The notes under the pieces are model-generated. The model was not told the origin of the DNA. It saw nothing but the letters and a program-made list of their open reading frames with translations, and did no database searches. The position numbers and the translations under genes are program-made. Below are positions 50,971 to 59,777 of a DNA stretch of 64,000 bases, piece after piece. Positions within the stretch are counted from its first letter, which is position 1, and each line of letters begins with the position of its first letter. The stretch spans positions 1 to 64,000 of the forward strand of contig CAVRBO010000004.1 in NCBI GenBank assembly GCA_963719285.1, given 5' to 3'. This DNA is from C-114 sp963719285. GTDB lineage: Bacteria > Chloroflexota > Limnocylindria > Limnocylindrales > CSP1-4.

Positions 50971-52413
50971 GTGATCCAGGCACCGTCGATCCACCGCCTC
51001 GCGTCCCGGCCGCGAGGGCTCGTCCGCCTCGAGGCGCTTCCGGCGGACGTGGCCGGGCTCGCCCCGATGGACGTGGCCGAGGCGTTCCGCGACCTGCCCG
51101 GCGTCGCCCTGCTCGAGAGCGCCCGGCCGGGCCGCCGGTCGCGCTGGACCTACCTCTGCGCGGACCCGATCGCGCTCCTCGAGGCTCCGGACGACGGTGC
51201 CGACGTCTTCGCCGGCGCGCGTCGGCTGGTCCGGCGCCTGGCCGCCGATCGCGACCCGATCGCCGAGCCGCCCTTCCTGGGCGGGCTCGTCGGCTTCCTC
51301 GGCTATGACCTCGGGCTCGCCTTCGAGCCGCGCCCGACCCGCGTCGCCGACGACCAGGGTCTGCCTCGGCTCCGGCTCGGCCTGTACGACTGGACGATCG
51401 CGTGGGACCGCCGGACGGGCCGCGCCTGGCTCGGTGGCCGCGCCGCCGACGGGGACGGCGCGAGCCTCGCCCGGCGCCTGGACCGCGTCCGCGAGCGCCT
51501 CCGCGCGGCGGCCGACGGCGCGACCGGCGCGGGCCCCGCCGACCCCGCGACAGGGGGTTTGCGCTTCGTCTCGAACCTCGACCGGCCCACGTTCGAGGCG
51601 GGTGTCGAGGCGGTCCGCGACGCGATCGCCCGTGGCGAGATCTACCAGGCGAACCTGTCGCGCCGGCTCCGGGCCGCGTTCCGGGGCGACCCATGGGCGC
51701 TCTACCGCTGCCTGCGGACCGGCGATCCGGCGCTCTTCGCGGCGTATGTCGACCTGGGGTCATCGCCCGACGGGGCCTGCAGGGCGATCGTCTCCGCCTC
51801 ACCGGAGCCGTTCCTCGCGGTCGACGCGACCGGCCACGTGAGCGCCGATCCGATCAAGGGCACCCGCCCGCGTGGCCGCGATGGCGAGGCCGACCGAGCC
51901 CTGGCCCGAGAGCTGCTGGCCAGCGACAAGGACCGGGCCGAGAACACGATGATCGTCGACGTCCTGCGTAACGACCTCGGGCGGGTCTGCCTGCCGGGCA
52001 GCGTCCGCGTGCCGCGGCTGTGCCGCCTCGAGCGGACCGCGGCCGTCCAGCACCTCGTTTCGACGGTCACCGGCCGGCTCGCGCCCGGCCGTGACGCGTT
52101 CGACCTGCTCGCGTCGAGCTTCCCGGGCGGTTCGATCACGGGCGCGCCCAAGATCCGGGCCATGGAGATCCTGGAGCGCCTCGAGACCGTACGCCGCGGG
52201 CCGTACACCGGCGCGCTCGGCTGGATCGGTCCGGACGGGGCGATGGCCACGAGCATCCTCATCCGGACGTTCGTCGCGGATGGCACGCACCTGAGCCTCA
52301 ACGTGGGTGGGGGGATGACCTGGCGGAGCGATCCCGCCGCCGAGTGGGACGAGACGGTGGCGAAGGCGCGCGGGCCGCTCGGCGCCATCGGCGGGACGGA
52401 AGTCACGGGATGA
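50971..52413 (+). CDS. pabB: Aminodeoxychorismate synthase component I
   Basis: This 480-residue chorismate-binding enzyme has an N-terminal GLVGFLGYDLGLAFEP, and core motifs GEIYQANLSRRLRA, SASPEPFLAVDATGHVSADP, PIKGTRPRG, ENTMIVDVLRNDLGRVC and SFPGGSITGAPKIRAMEILE. The Lys in PIKGT is the hallmark of PabB rather than TrpE. With a glutaminase (not seen here) it makes 4-amino-4-deoxychorismate for folate. GTG 50971 follows TATCAT by 6 bases. It overlaps pabC by 4 bases. Confidence 0.92.
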   Translation: MIQAPSIHRLASRPRGLVRLEALPADVAGLAPMDVAEAFRDLPGVALLESARPGRRSRWTYLCADPIALLEAPDDGADVFAGARRLVRRLAADRDPIAEPPFLGGLVGFLGYDLGLAFEPRPTRVADDQGLPRLRLGLYDWTIAWDRRTGRAWLGGRAADGDGASLARRLDRVRERLRAAADGATGAGPADPATGGLRFVSNLDRPTFEAGVEAVRDAIARGEIYQANLSRRLRAAFRGDPWALYRCLRTGDPALFAAYVDLGSSPDGACRAIVSASPEPFLAVDATGHVSADPIKGTRPRGRDGEADRALARELLASDKDRAENTMIVDVLRNDLGRVCLPGSVRVPRLCRLERTAAVQHLVSTVTGRLAPGRDAFDLLASSFPGGSITGAPKIRAMEILERLETVRRGPYTGALGWIGPDGAMATSILIRTFVADGTHLSLNVGGGMTWRSDPAAEWDETVAKARGPLGAIGGTEVTG

Positions 52414-53312
52414 CGGGCGTGCGCGGTGGGCCGGGTCACATCTGGATCGACGGTCGCATCGTGCCGGCCACCGGCCCGCACCTGTCGGCGTTCGACCGCG
52501 GCTTCCAGCTGGGCGACGGCGTGTTCGAGACGATCCGCGTCAGGGCCGACCACCCGACCGAGCTGGCCGAGCACCTGGCCCGCCTGCGCGGTTCCGCCGA
52601 CGGCCTGTCGATCCCCCTGCCGGCCGACGCCGGGGCCCGGATCGAGCGGGGGATCGCCGAGCTGCTGGCGGCGGAGGGCCTCGACGGTCCGGCCGGCGAC
52701 GCGTCGGTCCGGATCACCGTCAGCCGGGGCACGTTCCCCGGTCGTGGGCTGCTGCCGCCGGGTGAGGACGTGGCCCCCACGATCGTCGTCCAGGCCTGGC
52801 CCGTCCTGCCGCCGCCCGTGGATCACCTCGAGCGCGGCCTGCACCTGGTCGCGAGCTCGGTCAGGCGCGACCCGGAGAACCCCCTGGCCGCCCTCAAGAC
52901 CACGAGCCGGGCCGACTATGTGTACGCCCGGCTCGAGGCGCGTCGGGCCGGGGCCGACGACGCCCTGTTCCTCACGGTCGATGGGTTCGTCTCGGAGGGG
53001 ACGTCGGCCAACGTGTTCCTGGTCCGTGGCGACCAGCTCGCCACGCCCGCCCTGGCCTGCGCGATCCTGCCCGGCACGACCCGGTCGTGGATCCTCGGCT
53101 GGGGCGCGCGGGTGGGTCTCCAGCCCACCGAGGCCTGGCTCACGACGCGCGACATCGCCGAGGCCGACGAGGCGTTCCTGTGCAGCAGCGTCGCCGGGAT
53201 CCTGCCGGTGACCCGGTTCGCCGGGGCGCCGATCGGCAGCGGCACCCCCGGCCCGTGGACCCGTCGCGCCCGCGCCGACCGTGAGGCGTTCATCTGCGGC
53301 TCGACGCCGTGA
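52410..53312 (+). CDS. pabC: Aminodeoxychorismate lyase
   Basis: This 300-residue class IV PLP enzyme reads HIWIDGRIVPATGPHLSAFD, RGFQLGDGVFETIR, the lysine region LAALKTTSRADYVYARLEAR, GFVSEGTSANVFLVRG and the C-terminal FLCSSVAGILPVTRFAGAPI. It releases pyruvate from aminodeoxychorismate to give 4-aminobenzoate. Class IV branched-chain or D-amino-acid aminotransferases look similar, but coupling to pabB settles the assignment. ATG 52410 overlaps the pabB stop. Confidence 0.9.
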   Translation: MTGVRGGPGHIWIDGRIVPATGPHLSAFDRGFQLGDGVFETIRVRADHPTELAEHLARLRGSADGLSIPLPADAGARIERGIAELLAAEGLDGPAGDASVRITVSRGTFPGRGLLPPGEDVAPTIVVQAWPVLPPPVDHLERGLHLVASSVRRDPENPLAALKTTSRADYVYARLEARRAGADDALFLTVDGFVSEGTSANVFLVRGDQLATPALACAILPGTTRSWILGWGARVGLQPTEAWLTTRDIAEADEAFLCSSVAGILPVTRFAGAPIGSGTPGPWTRRARADREAFICGSTP

Positions 53313-53686
53313 CTCGGGCCGAGCTCGTGGCCCGGACGCGCCAGCTCGTGGACGAGGGCGAGCGCCTGGCCGTCACCCCGTCGCTCGGCGCGCTCCAGCT
53401 CTGGCTCCAGCTGTCGGACGACCTGCTGGCCGCGGCCTGGGGTTCGATGGATCGCTACCACCTCGCCTGGCTCATGGTCGGCAAGTCGAAGACGATCGTC
53501 CGGGGCCGGCCGATGACGCCCGGCGAAGAGGCCGCCTACGTCCGGGAGGTCGCCGAGGCCAAGACGGCGGCCCTCCGGATGAGCCTCGACGCGGTCGACC
53601 GGCAGGGTATGCCGTTCCACGGCGAGGAAGGTGGCGTCGCGCCGGGGCAGGGGATGGGCCGGATCCCGAAGGAGTCCGACCGGTGA
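53309..53686 (+). CDS. Unknown 125-residue protein in the pab operon
   Basis: This protein overlaps pabC by 4 bases and the downstream metallopeptidase by 4 bases (GTGA), so it is firmly part of the operon. Helical segments include RAELVARTRQLVDEGERLAV, GALQLWLQLSDDLLAAAWG and MDRYHLAWLMVGKSK. A loop MTPGEEAAYVREVAEAK and a polar Gly-rich tail ending GRIPKESDR follow. No family is recognised and no enzyme motif is seen. Confidence 0.6.
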   Translation: MTRAELVARTRQLVDEGERLAVTPSLGALQLWLQLSDDLLAAAWGSMDRYHLAWLMVGKSKTIVRGRPMTPGEEAAYVREVAEAKTAALRMSLDAVDRQGMPFHGEEGGVAPGQGMGRIPKESDR

Positions 53687-55017
53687 GCGCCGGGCCGGAG
53701 GCGACGCCCGCGGGCGAGCTGACGCCCGCCGGCGAGCTGACGCCGGCGGTGGGCGGCGAACGGATGGTGCCGCTGCCCGACGCGATCGCCCGCGACTACA
53801 TCGTCCTGTGCCTGCGCCTCGACCAGCACGTGCCCGGCTTCGTGGACGCGTACATCGGGCCGGCCGATCTCAAGGCCAAGGTCGAGCTCGAGCAGGTCCG
53901 CTCCATCGCCCGCCTGCGCGATGACACGGCCGCACTGGTGGACGGCGTCGGATCGGCCGCGGCGGACGGCCCCGCTCGCGCGCGCTGGCTCCTGGCGCAA
54001 TTGCGCGCGATCGACGCCCAGCTTCGAGCGCTCGCCGGCGATCCCCTGCCGTATGTCGACCACGTCGCGACCTGCTTCGACGTCCGGATGGCTCGCCGGC
54101 CCGACACCGCCTACGCGGCTGCCGCCGCCCGGATCGCGGAGCACCTCCCCGGCGATGGTGCCCTGGCCGATCGGCTGGCGGCCTGGGATGCCCGGTTCGT
54201 CATCCCGCCGGCCCGGGTCGGCGTCGTGGTCGATCGGCTCGTGGAGCTGTTCCGGGAGCGGGCGGCGGCGCTGTTCGGCCTGCCACCGGGCGAGGGCTTG
54301 AGCATCGGCCTCGTGACCGGTCAGCCGTGGAGCGGCTACAACTGGTACGACGGCGGGCTCCGCTCGCGGGTCGATCTCAACACCGACCTGCCGGTGCAGG
54401 TGATGCGACTGGTCGAGACGATCGCCCACGAGACCTACCCCGGCCACCATCTGGAGCACGCCTGGAAGGAAGCGGACCTCATCGACGTCCGGGGCCGCCT
54501 CGAGGCGACCGTCCAGACGATCAACACCCCCGAGTGCCTCATCAGCGAGGGCCTGGCCGAGCTCGGCTGCCGATTCGCGTCGCCGCCGGCCTCGGAGGCC
54601 GATCTGCTCGTGGAGCTCTACGACCTGGCCGGCCTGCCGATCGCGGCGGACCCGGCAGCCGCCCGGGACGCGGCGATCCGGACCGTCGCGATGGCCGACG
54701 CGAGGGGCACGCTCGGTGGCGCGGCGGCGGACGCGGCGCTCCTCCGCCACGCCGACGGCATGGCCCACGGCGACGTGCTCGCCTACCTCCGCGATGTCGC
54801 GCTCATGGCGCCCGACCGCGCCGCGAAGTTGCTCGAGTTCATCGAGCACCCGCTCTGGCGGACGTACGTGTTCGTCTACTCGGAGGGCGAGGTCCTCCTC
54901 CGACGTTGGCTCGACGTGGTCCCCGAGAGCGCTCGCGCGCCACGCTTCGAGCGGCTCCTCCACGAGCAGCTCACCCCGGGCGCCATCGTCGAGGAGCTCG
55001 GGGCGGCCGGCCGCTAG
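53683..55017 (+). CDS. HExxPGHH predicted metallopeptidase
   Basis: This 444-residue protein from GTG 53683 has the motif TIAHETYPGHHLEHAWKEAD near residue 250 (HExxPGHH) and a downstream candidate Glu ligand in TPECLISEGLAELG. The rest is helical, including a C-terminal LEFIEHPLWRTYVFVYSEGE. It is a distant relative of the DUF885 protein at 12993 but shorter. A cytoplasmic zinc peptidase is the likely role. The first 25 residues contain a duplicated TPAGEL segment. The gene ends one base before the convergent 55019 gene. Confidence 0.8.
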   Translation: MSAGPEATPAGELTPAGELTPAVGGERMVPLPDAIARDYIVLCLRLDQHVPGFVDAYIGPADLKAKVELEQVRSIARLRDDTAALVDGVGSAAADGPARARWLLAQLRAIDAQLRALAGDPLPYVDHVATCFDVRMARRPDTAYAAAAARIAEHLPGDGALADRLAAWDARFVIPPARVGVVVDRLVELFRERAAALFGLPPGEGLSIGLVTGQPWSGYNWYDGGLRSRVDLNTDLPVQVMRLVETIAHETYPGHHLEHAWKEADLIDVRGRLEATVQTINTPECLISEGLAELGCRFASPPASEADLLVELYDLAGLPIAADPAAARDAAIRTVAMADARGTLGGAAADAALLRHADGMAHGDVLAYLRDVALMAPDRAAKLLEFIEHPLWRTYVFVYSEGEVLLRRWLDVVPESARAPRFERLLHEQLTPGAIVEELGAAGR

Positions 55018-55018
55018 C

Positions 55019-55480
55019 TCAGGGCCTGGCGTCCTTCATCGACGCCGTCATGGACCCTTCATCCACCCGGTACAGGTAGCACGTGACGCTCCGGTCGCCG
55101 TTGTTCCAGCCGTCGTTCGTCGGGTAGAACGCCCCGAAGTCGAGGACCGTCTGCGTGGTCGCGTCCTCGCCGATGTAGGCGTTGAGGATCGGCAGGCACG
55201 TCGTTCCGAAGTACTGGGACATCGTCGCGTCGTCGATGACCGGGGCTCCCGCGGCGGCCGGGTGGGTCAGGACCGCGAACACCTCGCCCGTGTGCGCCTC
55301 GGCACACGGGTGGTGCTGGACATCCTTGATCTCGATGTCGACGGTGGGAACGTCGAAGCAGTCGCCGATCTGGAGGTCCGCGGCACTGCCCGTGATCCGA
55401 TCCCGGAAGACGAAGGCGAGGACCAGGACCACGACGACGATCGCGGCGAGAACGAGGTAGCGACGGACGGCGCCGGACAT
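55019..55480 (-). CDS. Septum_form-like membrane-anchored protein
   Basis: This 153-residue protein has one N-terminal anchor (YLVLAAIVVVVLVLAFVF), followed by an outside domain with LQIGDCFDVPTVDIEIKDVQ, HHPCAEAHTGEVFAVLTHPA, TTCLPILNAYIG and DRSVTCYLYR. Four conserved Cys match the septum-formation-type domain of actinobacterial proteins. The function is unknown. GGGAGG precedes ATG 55480 by 4 bases. The 151 bases upstream show nothing. Confidence 0.75.
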   Translation of the reverse strand: MSGAVRRYLVLAAIVVVVLVLAFVFRDRITGSAADLQIGDCFDVPTVDIEIKDVQHHPCAEAHTGEVFAVLTHPAAAGAPVIDDATMSQYFGTTCLPILNAYIGEDATTQTVLDFGAFYPTNDGWNNGDRSVTCYLYRVDEGSMTASMKDARP

Positions 55481-55631
55481 GATCCCTCCCGTATCCCCGA
55501 TTCGCCGGCGGGCCGCGGATGATCTGGGCGAACGCCCGTGGGCGGGGCGTCTCGCGACCCACTGGGCCGGCGTTCCGGCCATGGTAGACGACGGGTCGGC
55601 GGTCTCGAGGGTCCCCGATCCCGCCGGCCGG

Positions 55632-56150
55632 TCAGGCGGTCGCCCAGGCGGCCAGACCCGCGGCGACCGGCTGGAGCACGGCGATCGGGCCGAAGACGAG
55701 CCACTGGTAGTCGAAGAACGGCAGCACACCGCCCTCCCCCAGGGCCAGCTGCCAGACGAGGACATCGGCGATGGCCACGGCCGCGAGGGCGGCCGCGAGC
55801 GCGGTCGCCCGCCGCCGCGCAACCGCGACCCGGCTCCCCCCGCCCAGCCGCGCCCCGAACCCCGCGGCCAGTCCGAGCAGGAGCGCGACGATGACGAGCG
55901 GCTCCGACACGGCGAGCGGCGACGCGAGCAGGACGAGCAGGCCGCCACCGATCGCCGCCGGGAGGATCGCCCCGACGAGCACAAGGGCGACCGAACCGCT
56001 CGCCCGGGGCGCAGCCTCGGCACCCGTCGCATACCGCTCGGAGGGCGGCCGGTCGAGTGGTCGATGGGCGGGCCGCACGACCTCGCCCGGCATGGGCCGG
56101 GGGGTCGCGTCGGGCGTCGGCGGAGGCGGCGTCGCCGCGTCGGGGCTCAC
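55632..56150 (-). CDS. Membrane protein of unknown function
   Basis: This 172-residue protein from GTG 56150 has a Pro/Thr-rich cytoplasmic N-terminus of about 45 residues. Four hydrophobic segments follow (SVALVLVGAILPAAIGGGLL, PLVIVALLLGLAAGFGARLG, ALAAVAIADVLVWQLAL, and FFDYQWLVFGPIAVLQPVAA). No family is recognised. It diverges from the 56177 gene with 26 bases between starts. Confidence 0.6.
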   Translation of the reverse strand: MSPDAATPPPPTPDATPRPMPGEVVRPAHRPLDRPPSERYATGAEAAPRASGSVALVLVGAILPAAIGGGLLVLLASPLAVSEPLVIVALLLGLAAGFGARLGGGSRVAVARRRATALAAALAAVAIADVLVWQLALGEGGVLPFFDYQWLVFGPIAVLQPVAAGLAAWATA

Positions 56151-56176
56151 CGGCCCATCGTATAGACTTCGGTCCC

Positions 56177-56659
56177 GTGAGCCATCCGAACCTCGGCCTC
56201 CCGCCCGTCGACCGGACCGCCGGCTTTCCCGCCGCCGCGGCACGGCTGCGAGCCGCCCGGGGCGATGTCGGTCGGCGCGCCCTCGAGGCGACCGTCCAGG
56301 CCGACCCGACGCTGCGCGAGCGTCTCGGCGAGACCGGCCTCGCCCACCTCCTGCGCGACACCGAGGCCTGGACCGAGGCGATCGCCCAGTGCATCGCGGC
56401 CGGCGACCCGTCGCTGATGCATGCGTTCGCCGACCAGATCGTGGCGCCCTACCGCCGCCGTCGGGTCTCGATGGACGATCTCAGCCGGTTCGCCGAGGGT
56501 TTCCGCGCCGCGCTCCAGGCCGTCCTCGATCCCCCGGAGCAGGCCTCGGCGAACGCGGCCCTCGACACGGCCATCGAGGTCTTCCACTGGCATCGACGGC
56601 TGGCCGGCGACGCGCGCAAGCGCAACAAGCTCCTCCAGGCGATCTACAAGGGCGCCTGA
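56177..56659 (+). CDS. Helical protein paired with DUF433
   Basis: This 160-residue, almost wholly helical protein starts at GTG 56177, ten bases after TATAGA and without a ribosome-binding site. Helices include RRALEATVQADPTLRERLGE, AWTEAIAQCIAAGDPSLMHA and MDDLSRFAEGFRAALQAVLD. No family is recognised. It lies 3 bases upstream of a DUF433 gene and is surely cotranscribed. The pair could be a regulatory or toxin-antitoxin-like module, but this is speculative. Confidence 0.6.
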   Translation: MSHPNLGLPPVDRTAGFPAAAARLRAARGDVGRRALEATVQADPTLRERLGETGLAHLLRDTEAWTEAIAQCIAAGDPSLMHAFADQIVAPYRRRRVSMDDLSRFAEGFRAALQAVLDPPEQASANAALDTAIEVFHWHRRLAGDARKRNKLLQAIYKGA

Positions 56660-56662
56660 CCG

Positions 56663-56995
56663 ATGACCATCAAGTGGGTCAAGATCGACCCGCTCGTCAT
56701 GAACGGCGAGCCGTTCTGCTACGGGTCCCGGCTCACGGTCCGCCAGTTGCTGGAGCTGCGCCGCGCGGGCTACACGCTCAGCGACGTCCTCACCGACCAT
56801 CCGGAGTTGCGGACGATGGGCATCGCCAGCGCGTACGCGTTCGCGGCCGGCGATCGGGCCCGCTTCGCCGAGTTCTTCGCGCCCGACGGCTCACTCGTAG
56901 GCCCCGGCCTCACGGACGCCGAGGCGGCGATCCTGCCGCCCGAGCTGCGCCTCCCGGGCGTCGTCGTCGGCGGCACCGCGACCACCGTCCGCTAG
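56663..56995 (+). CDS. DUF433 domain protein
   Basis: This 110-residue protein has the DUF433 helix-turn-helix-like pattern: IDPLVMNGEPFCYGSRLTVR, QLLELRRAGYTLSDVLTDHP, then MGIASAYAFAAGDRARFAEF. DUF433 proteins are often antitoxins paired with DUF5615 PIN-like toxins, but no such toxin is present. The last 40 residues extend beyond the domain. Confidence 0.8.
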   Translation: MTIKWVKIDPLVMNGEPFCYGSRLTVRQLLELRRAGYTLSDVLTDHPELRTMGIASAYAFAAGDRARFAEFFAPDGSLVGPGLTDAEAAILPPELRLPGVVVGGTATTVR

Positions 56996-57091
56996 GACCC
57001 GCCGACCGGGCCCTTGGCCACCGACGGCCCGGGTGGGCGGCGGGCCATCCGGGCCGGCCGGCTATTCCGAGTCAGGTGGTAGGATTTGAGC

Positions 57092-57421
57092 ATGACCGAT
57101 CAGCCCGCCACGATCCCGGCCCCGGCCGCGCCGTTCGACCCCCAGCGCCGGGCGACGGAACTGGCGATCCTGGACGCCCTGCGCGCCGTCGTCGACCCGG
57201 AGATCGGGATGAACGTCGTGGAGCTCGCGTTGATCAAGCAGATCGTCCTCGGCGACGACTCGACCGAGATCAAGATGATCCTCACGACCCCGTTCTGCCC
57301 GTATGCCGGATCGATGATCCAGCAGGTCAAGGAGCAGACGGAAACGGTGGTCGAGCACGACGTCAAGGTCACCCTGCTGGCCGAGCGCTGGGATCCGCGC
57401 GAAGCCGGGCTCATGTGGTGA
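57092..57421 (+). CDS. DUF59 / MIP18-type iron-sulfur assembly protein
   Basis: This 109-residue protein has DPEIGMNVVELALIKQIVLG, MILTTPFCPYAGSMIQQVKE with the reactive Cys, and VTLLAERWDPREAGLMW. DUF59 proteins (SufT, PaaD, MIP18) help deliver iron-sulfur clusters. TAGGAT ends 6 bases before ATG 57092. An in-frame TTG at 57086 is an unlikely start. It lies 19 bases before the cobalamin adenosyltransferase gene. Confidence 0.88.
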   Translation: MTDQPATIPAPAAPFDPQRRATELAILDALRAVVDPEIGMNVVELALIKQIVLGDDSTEIKMILTTPFCPYAGSMIQQVKEQTETVVEHDVKVTLLAERWDPREAGLMW

Positions 57422-57440
57422 GGCGCGCGACACCGTTTCG

Positions 57441-58082
57441 ATGAGCGGATCTCCCAGTGTTCGCATCCGCGACTCGGTGGTCGCGACCGGCAAGGGCGAC
57501 GACGGGACCACGGGCCTGTTGTTCGGTGGTCCGCGCATCTCGAAGGACGACCCCCGGACCGAGGCCTACGGCACCATCGATGAGGCCGTGGCGGCCCTCG
57601 GCGTGGCCCGCGCCGAGCTGCTCGGCCTGGCCCACGCCGGCGCCCTTCGCGGCGGCCTCGCCGAGCTCGGACCGATGATCCTGCGGCTCCAGCGCGAGCT
57701 CTTCGTCGTGGCAGCCGAGCTCGCGACCGGGCCCGATGCCTGGGACCGCCTGCGCGATGGCGAGACCCGGGTCGACGCCGGCATGGTCGCGGGCCTCGAG
57801 GACCTCCTGGCCGAGGCGGAAGCCGGCATCGAGATGCCCCGCGAGTTCATCGTGCCCGGGGAGACACGCACGAGCGCGGCGCTCGAGCTGGCCCGCACGA
57901 TCATCCGCCGGGCGGAGCGCCGCGCGGTCACGCTCCATGCGGCGGGATCGGTCGCCGGAGACCACCTGCTACCGTATCTGAACCGCCTGGCGGACCTCGT
58001 GTGGGTCCTCGCCAGGGCCGCCGAGCAGGCGGAGTCACATGCGCCGGTCCCGGCCCGGACCAGACGGATCCGCGACCGGTAA
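57441..58082 (+). CDS. PduO-type cob(I)alamin adenosyltransferase
   Basis: This 213-residue protein carries VVATGKGDDGTTGLLFGGPR, ISKDDPRTEAYGTIDEAVAA, LQRELFVVAAELAT, FIVPGETRTSAALELARTII, and RRAERRAVTL. This five-helix PduO/CobO family transfers the 5-deoxyadenosyl group from ATP to cob(I)alamin, making coenzyme B12. The ATP-binding N-terminal loop is intact. The middle helices are slightly longer than in typical 185-residue members. Confidence 0.93.
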   Translation: MSGSPSVRIRDSVVATGKGDDGTTGLLFGGPRISKDDPRTEAYGTIDEAVAALGVARAELLGLAHAGALRGGLAELGPMILRLQRELFVVAAELATGPDAWDRLRDGETRVDAGMVAGLEDLLAEAEAGIEMPREFIVPGETRTSAALELARTIIRRAERRAVTLHAAGSVAGDHLLPYLNRLADLVWVLARAAEQAESHAPVPARTRRIRDR

Positions 58083-58130
58083 CGACCCCGAACGTCACGC
58101 GTCATCCCAGCACCCCCGGAGGTGAAGCCA

Positions 58131-58841
58131 ATGAACCAGTACGGCACCGGCTACACGCCATCGCAACTCGGCGTACGGCCCGCGGTCGCCCTCTCCACCG
58201 CATTCCTGTCCCAGGCCTTCCTGTGGATGTTCCTCGGCCTGCTCGTAACCACGGGCGTCGGCTGGCTCGTGGCGCAGATGTCGGAAGCGTCACTGGTCAA
58301 GCTGTCCGGCCTGTTCGTCCCGCTCCTCTTCGTCCAGCTCGGGATCGCCTTCGGCCTGGGCCTGGCCATCCGGCGCATCTCGGCGACGGTCGGCCTGCTC
58401 CTGTTCTTCGTCTACGCGGCGATCACCGGCATCACCCTCGGCTTCGCGCTCCTCGTCTACACGACCGCCAGCGTCGCGGCCGCCGGCCTGAGTGCCGCCG
58501 CGGTCTTCGGTGGGGCGGCGTTCTACGGGACGGTCACGAAGCGCGACCTCACGAGCATCGGGGCGTACGTCTTCATGGCCCTCATCGGCCTGATCGTCGC
58601 GAGCTTCGTGAACCTGCTCCTGCTCCACTCGTCGACGCTCAGCCTGCTCGTCTCCTACGCGGCGGTGGTCATCTTCACGATCCTCACCGCCTACCACGTC
58701 CAGCGCATCCAGCGGGGCGACATCGCCGCCTGGGCCGGGACGATGGAGAAGGGCGCGGTCATGGGCGCGTTCCTGATGTACCTCGACTTCATCAACCTGT
58801 TCTTCGCCCTCCTGCGGATCATGGGCAGCAGCCGCCGCTGA
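58131..58841 (+). CDS. Bax inhibitor-1 / YbhL family membrane protein
   Basis: This 236-residue protein has seven helices, starting ALSTAFLSQAFLWMFLGLLV and including ATVGLLLFFVYAAITGITLG, VFGGAAFYGTVTKRDLTSIG and VIFTILTAYHVQRI, closing MYLDFINLFFALLRIMG with the conserved acidic residue. These are pH-dependent calcium-leak-type channels. GGAGG lies 8 bases before ATG 58131. The in-frame GTG 58122 would overlap that site, so it is rejected. Confidence 0.92.
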   Translation: MNQYGTGYTPSQLGVRPAVALSTAFLSQAFLWMFLGLLVTTGVGWLVAQMSEASLVKLSGLFVPLLFVQLGIAFGLGLAIRRISATVGLLLFFVYAAITGITLGFALLVYTTASVAAAGLSAAAVFGGAAFYGTVTKRDLTSIGAYVFMALIGLIVASFVNLLLLHSSTLSLLVSYAAVVIFTILTAYHVQRIQRGDIAAWAGTMEKGAVMGAFLMYLDFINLFFALLRIMGSSRR

Positions 58842-58848
58842 CCGGACG

Positions 58849-59706
58849 GTGGCCCCCTCGGGACCGGCACCCGAACCGCGTCTCAGCGTCGCCCTGACGT
58901 TCGACCACGACGCGATCTCGTCGGAGGTCTCGCGGGGCGACGGGCCGGTGAAGGTCTCCCGCGGCGAGTTCGGGCCGCGAGTAGGGTTGCCCAGGGTCCT
59001 CGCGCTGCTCGAACGGCACGGGATCGCGGCCACGTTCTTCGTGCCCGGCCACACGCTCGCGACGTTCCCGGAGAGCGTCGCCGCGATCGTGGCCTCAGGG
59101 CACGAGCTCGCCTGCCACGGCTGGGCCCACGAGGATCTCGCGGCACTCCCCGAGGCCGCGGAGCGGGACGTCATGATCCGCAGCCTCGCAGCGATCGGGG
59201 AGGCCGCCGGGACCGCGCCACGCGGCTTCCGGGCGCCCTACTGGTCCCTGTCCCCTCGGACACTCGCCCTCGCGACCGAGCTCGGCTTCGTCTACGACTC
59301 GTCGCTCATGGCCGACGACGTCCACCTCTACCGGGTGCGCACCGGCGACCGCCACGCCCTCGACCGGTCGATCCTGGGCCCGCCCGGCCCGCTGGTCGAG
59401 GTGCCCATCTCGTGGGGGCTCGACGACTGGCCGCAGTTCGAACCGGGCGAGCACGGTGTCGGCCCGATGAGCGCCCCCTCCAAGGTCGAGGAGATCTGGA
59501 CGGGGGAGCTCCGCTACGCCTGGGCGAACGAGCCCGGCGGCGTCCTCACCATCACGATGCATCCGGAGGCGATCGGGCGGGGCCATCGCATCGCGATGCT
59601 CGAGCGGTTCATCGACGTCGCGCGGACCCTTGACGGCGTGGTGTTCGAGCGGCTCGATCGGGTCGTCGCCCGCTGGGCCGCGGCGAACCCCTACCCCCAG
59701 GCCTGA
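58849..59706 (+). CDS. Polysaccharide deacetylase (NodB domain)
   Basis: This 285-residue protein carries RLSVALTFDHDAISSEVSRG (TFDHD, catalytic and metal Asp), ATFFVPGHTLATFPESVAAI, GHELACHGWAHEDLAALPEA (HxxxH zinc site), GFRAPYWSLSPRTLALATEL and VLTITMHPEAIGRGHRI. It has no signal peptide. The pattern fits the cytoplasmic PuuE/allantoinase-like carbohydrate-esterase 4 branch, so the substrate may be a small amide rather than a polymer. GTG 58849 follows the previous stop by 7 bases. Confidence 0.88.
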   Translation: MAPSGPAPEPRLSVALTFDHDAISSEVSRGDGPVKVSRGEFGPRVGLPRVLALLERHGIAATFFVPGHTLATFPESVAAIVASGHELACHGWAHEDLAALPEAAERDVMIRSLAAIGEAAGTAPRGFRAPYWSLSPRTLALATELGFVYDSSLMADDVHLYRVRTGDRHALDRSILGPPGPLVEVPISWGLDDWPQFEPGEHGVGPMSAPSKVEEIWTGELRYAWANEPGGVLTITMHPEAIGRGHRIAMLERFIDVARTLDGVVFERLDRVVARWAAANPYPQA

Positions 59707-59718
59707 GGTCCGAGCCGG

Positions 59719-59760
59719 CCGGCCGCGTCAGGTCGACCGGCCGCGTCAGGTCGACCGGCC
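59719..59760. repeat. 18-bp direct repeat, two copies plus partial
   Basis: CCGGCCGCGTCAGGTCGA occurs at 59719-59736 and 59737-59754, followed by CCGGCC. It lies in the 71-base gap between convergent genes. Its role is unknown. Confidence 0.6.
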
Positions 59761-59777
59761 GTCCGAGCCGGATGAAC

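Noticed and set aside
50971..52413. Anthranilate synthase TrpE
   Set aside because: The PIKGT motif and coupling to a class IV lyase indicate PabB.
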